Shown here: positions 60,301 to 64,000 of the stretch, piece by piece
How the letters are laid out: every line of letters begins with the position of its first letter
Numbering within the stretch: the stretch's first letter is position 1
DNA from: Cordilura impudica
Taxonomy: Eukaryota; Arthropoda; Insecta; Diptera; Scathophagidae
Reading direction: 5' to 3'
Assembly: GCA_963682025.1 (NCBI GenBank)
Contig: OY821518.1
Span: 14,032,100 to 14,096,099, forward strand
Length of the DNA: 64,000 bases
Made by a program: the position numbers and the translations under genes
Notes under the pieces: model-generated
Databases searched by the model: none
Told to the model about the DNA's origin: nothing
The model's input: only the letters and a program-made list of their open reading frames with translations

Positions 60301-61741
60301 ACATATTTATTTATTCATTTATTATTATATATTTATTTATTTTTAATGATTTATTTATATAGCTATTTATTTATGTTGTTATGTTTTAATTAATTTATTT
60401 ATTTTTATATTTGCCTATTTATTTATTTATTTACTTATTTATTTATTATTTATTTATTTATATATTTATTTATATATTTATGTATTTATTGATTTTTTCT
60501 TTATTTATTTAGTAATTTATTTAATATTAATTTATTTGTTGTGTATTAATTTGGTTACTTATTTATGATTTTTTTTATATATATTTATAAATATATTTAT
60601 ATATATTTATATTTATTTATGTTTTTATTTATTTACACATAAATGTACTTATTTATTTACGTATGTAAGTTATTTATTATTTGATTATTATTATTTTTTT
60701 AATTTTATATTTATTTATATATAAAATTATGTATTTATTTAATTAGTTATTTACTTATTTACATATTTGTCTAGTTATTTATTTATATATGTATTTGCTT
60801 ATTTATTTATTTATATATAGTTATTAGCTTGTTTATTTTTTTGTATATTTATTTATTTAATATTTATATTTAATAAATATAAGTATATAAATATTATTTA
60901 TATACTAATCTACTTATTTTTAAATATTGTATTTATTATTTAATTGTTTATTTATTTATTTATTTATTTACTAATAAATTTATTTGTATATTTATACATT
61001 GCCTATTTATTTATTTTTTATTTAATTATTTAATTATTTATATATTAATTGTCTTATTTATTTATTTATTTATTATCTCATATGTTTAGTTATTTATTTA
61101 TATATTTATTCACTTATTTAATTATATATATATACTTATTTATTTATTTTTGTTTATTTATTTTTTTATTTTTATATTAATCTAATAATTTTTGTATTTA
61201 TTATTTATATATTTACTTATTAATTTATTTATAACATTTATTTTTTCCGTTATTTATTTCTATTTATATTTATTTATTCATTTGTTATTATATAATTATT
61301 TGTTTTTAATTATTTTTATTTATCTAGCTATTTATTTATTATGTTTATTTGTTATGTTTTAATTAATTTATTTATTTTTATATTTGCCTATTTATTTATT
61401 ATTTATTCATATGTTTATTTATATATACATTTATACATTTATATATTTATGTATTTATTAATTTTTTCTTTATTTATTTAGTAATTTATTTAATATTAAT
61501 TTATTTATTGTGTATTAATTTGGTTACTTATTTATGACTTTTTTATAAATATATTTATTTACGTATTTATTTATTTACCCATAAGTGTACTTATTTATTT
61601 ACGTATATAAGTTATTTATGTATTTGATTATTATTATTTGTTTGTTTTTATATTTATTTATTTATAAAATTATGTATTTATTTAATTAATTATTTACTTA
61701 TTTACATATTTGTCTAGTTATTTATTTATATATGTATTTGC

Positions 61742-61760
<19 letters not shown>
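57330..61760 (+). repeat. Higher-order satellite repeat, about 1877-bp dimer of two related subunits
   Basis: The landmark TATTATCTCA occurs at 57361, 58231, 59190, 60108 and 61071. Spacings alternate (870, 959, 918, 963), and sequences about 1877 bp apart are nearly identical. For example, 183 bp at 58201 and 60078 are the same, and 57904/59781 align at offset 1877. Adjacent subunits are more diverged. A single TTTA slip changes the offset to 1881 near 60960. This is the pattern of a higher-order repeat. Confidence 0.88.

Positions 61761-61792
<32 letters not shown>
61750..61792. repeat. TA microsatellite
   Basis: An uninterrupted run of about 20 TA units that replaces the usual subunit sequence and marks where the 1877-bp identity ends. 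Confidence 0.95.
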
Positions 61793-61793
<1 letters not shown>

Positions 61794-62864
61794 TAGTTTG
61801 TTTATTTTTTTGTTTATTTATTTATTTAATATTAATATTTATATACTAATCTAGTTATTTTTAAATTTTGTATTTATTATTTAATTGTTTATTTATTTAT
61901 TTACTAATTATTTGTACATGTATACATTGCCTATTTATTTATTTATTTAATTATTTATTTATTTAATTATTTATATATTATTTTTTTTATTTATTTATTT
62001 CTTTATTTATTTAATTGTTTATTTTTTTATATGTTTATTCATTTTTAATTACTTATTTATTAAAATATTTATTTATTTATTTATGTTATAATTTATTTAT
62101 TTATTTATATACATATTTATTTTTTTATATGTATGTATATTTATTTATTTGTGTATTTATTCCTTTTTGGTTTATTTACTTGCTTATCTATAAACTCATT
62201 AATTTCTTTATTGTTTGTTAATTATATATATCTTTATTAATTTATTTTTTGTTAATATATTTACTTATGTATTTATTTATGCCCTTATATATTATTTATT
62301 TATGTATGTATATACTTTATATATTTATATAATTATTAATTTATTTATTAATTTATTTATTAATTTATTTCTGTGATCAGAATTTTGAGTTACATTATCA
62401 TATTTTGCTAACAACGCTTTATATTTACGTGAAATCCCCATTTCTCTAACATTGTTTTATAAAAACTTATTAATAAAAATTTATTTATCTAAGTCGTAAT
62501 GAAGCCCCATTACATTTATATAAAAAGTTTTTTTCTCGAAAGCATGATGTTCGACTTCGGCGGTTAATGCTTGTGACCACAGATTTATTTGTACATTTAT
62601 TTATGCATTTATATATTTAGTTATTTATTTATATATTTATTTATTTATTTATTTGTTTACTTATCTATTTAGACATATATTTATTTAATTGGTTATTATT
62701 TTTTGTTTGCTTATTTGTTTATTTAATTTTTATATTTATATATTAATTTATTTATTTTTTAGTTTTTTATTTATTAATTATTTATTTACTTATCATGTAT
62801 TTATTTATATATTTGTTCATTTATTTATGTATGTAATTTTTATATTTTTTAGTTATTTTTTATA

Positions 62865-63242
62865 CCTGCAGATTCCCGCCCTAGAAATTCGAGTGCAAAT
62901 TCTAGGAGATTTTATTTTTTCATTAAATAGAGACCCTAAATTTATGCTAATCAATTATAGCCAATTCACAAATCAACACAAAAAACAAAATCATTTTTTT
63001 ACAAAAACACATTAACAAATTTAATAAACACACACATAGCATTGTATAATTTTATGTATGTGTTAGTAGCAACTTTAAATGCAATTTACTCAAAATAAAG
63101 GAAAAAATGTAAAAATCTGTAAATCTGTAATACGGCTAAAAAGAAATACCTTTCAAATAATATACGTTTGGGTAAAATTGGGATAAAACGGTAGAACAAA
63201 ACATCAGTCACAAGAAATCGCCTAGCCTATTAGTATTACAGA
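62865..63242 (-). mobile_element. Non-autonomous Helitron, copy 10, inside the satellite
   Basis: Minus-strand family member. The 3' end is altered to CTGCAG in place of CTAGCAG, and the 5' end reads TCTGTAATACTAATAGGC. Satellite sequence lies on both sides, so the Helitron jumped into the array. Confidence 0.77.
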
Positions 63243-63412
63243 TATATACTTATTTATTTATTTTTTTATTTTTATATGATTTTAATAATTTTTGTATTTA
63301 TTATTTATATATATATTTATTAATTTATTTATATATATTTTTTATTTCGTTATTTATTTCTGTATATATTTATATATTGATTTATTTTTATAAATTTATT
63401 TATTTTTAATTA
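63243..63412. repeat. Distal piece of the TTTA satellite
   Basis: Resumes subunit sequence, for example AATAATTTTTGTATTTATTA and TTTCGTTATTTATTTCTG, found also at 58335-58420. This shows the array continued before the Helitron insertion. Confidence 0.8.
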
Positions 63413-63748
63413 TTTGATGAATGTGGTTTTCGGGCAATTGGTACATTCACCTAAGTGGCAAGAAGTTGTTGCATTAGGACACATAGTCAATTTAAGGCAA
63501 TCGCGGTAATCGTGTAAATCTTCTGCCGAATCATCTGCTAAATTCTTTAAGTTGATTTCCTTCAACATCAGTTTAACATTTTCATGGTAAATGCAAACGC
63601 ATACTGTGTGAGTTCCGCTGCTTTCTGCCAAAACGCAATGTTTTGGCCTCATTTGGGTTAATTTCGTGAAGCCAATTCTAACATCCTCGTGTTCAGATTG
63701 AAATGTTGCAAATAACTCTTTCAGGTTACAGATAACCATTCTCTTCTG
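63410..63748 (-). CDS. Partial gene or exon of a conserved cysteine-containing protein
   Basis: The open frame of 109 codons (63410-63739) reads VICNLKELFATFQSE, IGFTKLTQMRPKHCVLAESS, GTHTVCVCIYHENVKLML, then CPNATTSCHLGECTNCP. I recall unannotated proteins in arthropods and cnidarians with the same RPK.C.LA..GTH.VCVC..H.N.KL and C..GEC..CP layout, perhaps from transposons. The cysteines and histidine could bind zinc. Upstream an in-frame stop and TAACAG look like a splice acceptor at about 63748, so this may be an internal exon. It ends exactly where the satellite begins, which suggests truncation. Function unknown. Confidence 0.45.
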   Translation of the reverse strand, partial: QKRMVICNLKELFATFQSEHEDVRIGFTKLTQMRPKHCVLAESSGTHTVCVCIYHENVKLMLKEINLKNLADDSAEDLHDYRDCLKLTMCPNATTSCHLGECTNCPKTTFIK

Positions 63749-64000
63749 TTATGTTATGAAGGTATGTTACATACCTTCGGAAAGTTTAGTTTGTCTTGTT
63801 TCTCAGTATTTGTAAGGTTTTAGACACAAATCGGAAAAAATTCAAAATAGTGCATTTGTGAAAAATTGATAAACCGTTGTCTTGAGTAACAAAACATTTA
63901 TTTTGATAGATATCCCACTCCCATTCCACTAAGCGACCAAAAAGCTCTTAAAGGAAAAATCCTAACCTTTCTTATGGAAAAAAAAAAATGCCCTTTTTGA
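63749..64000. other. Window end, possible intron
   Basis: AT-rich with a perfect small hairpin GAAGGTATG-TTA-CATACCTTC at about 63758-63778. No exon recognised before the window ends. Confidence 0.4.

Larger units (their letters stand above)
56150..62864. repeat. TTTA-rich satellite region
   Basis: Almost entirely variants of TTTATTTA/TATATTTA, with T as the commonest base and very little C or G. Two non-satellite islands interrupt it (56478-56740 and about 62370-62590). Open frames in it (for example 57330-57518, 58201-58383, 62015-62221) are low-complexity Tyr/Leu/Ile/Phe strings and are not genes. Confidence 0.9.

Noticed and set aside
57330..62221. Open frames rich in Tyr, Leu, Ile and Phe that look like membrane proteins
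   Set aside because: They are translations of TTTA-type satellite and repeat with the array.

Overview
This window looks like nuclear DNA of a higher (cyclorrhaphan) fly. It is AT-rich and unlike any prokaryotic DNA. It holds a single-exon forkhead gene whose protein matches fly Sloppy-paired 2, and it is full of transposon remnants of the kinds common in Diptera: Helitrons, DINE-1-like elements, mariner, pogo, hAT, Transib and non-LTR elements. The species cannot be fixed from the sequence. The only gene that looks intact and host-owned is slp2 (42951-44594, minus strand). A partial ORF at 63410-63739 has relatives in other animal genomes, but I cannot say what it does.

Layout. 1-8.7 kb: quiet AT-rich DNA with one DINE-like element, two non-autonomous Helitrons, a complete but frameshifted mariner-type element (4179-5482, TA target duplication) and a small MITE. 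8.7-12.8 kb: a composite element with inverted ends, filled by a Helitron and two DINE-like copies, then another repeat and another Helitron. 13.2-21.0 kb: two Transib (RAG1-related) insertions, 13212-14324 without coding capacity and 16128-21039 with a decayed transposase. Both begin and end with CACAGT(G/A), the V(D)J heptamer-like terminus, and both are flanked by the same 5-bp direct repeat GGGCG. The large one was later hit by a hAT-like 815-bp palindrome with an 8-bp target duplication. 21.0-24.5 kb: a split mariner and a second copy of the 4.2-kb mariner-type family. 26.2-28.4 kb: a complete pogo/Tigger element with broken transposase. 28.4-42.5 kb: Helitrons, DINE-like elements, a tandem repeat of about 118 bp, a 400-bp MITE and two more transposase fossils.

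42.9-45.9 kb: slp2 and its flanks. 46.0-53.3 kb: a 5'-truncated LINE with a nearly readable reverse transcriptase, an unclassified DNA transposon with about 0.5-kb inverted repeats, and a second LINE remnant. 54.8-55.4 kb: an internally deleted mariner. 56.2-63.4 kb: a large TTTA-rich satellite with a two-subunit higher-order repeat of about 1877 bp, interrupted by a Helitron. The last 0.6 kb carries the partial minus-strand ORF.

The genes do not form a pathway. The window is a developmental regulator embedded in layered transposon insertions, and the nesting gives a relative order of events. All identifications rest on reading the sequence and remembered family features; no database was searched.
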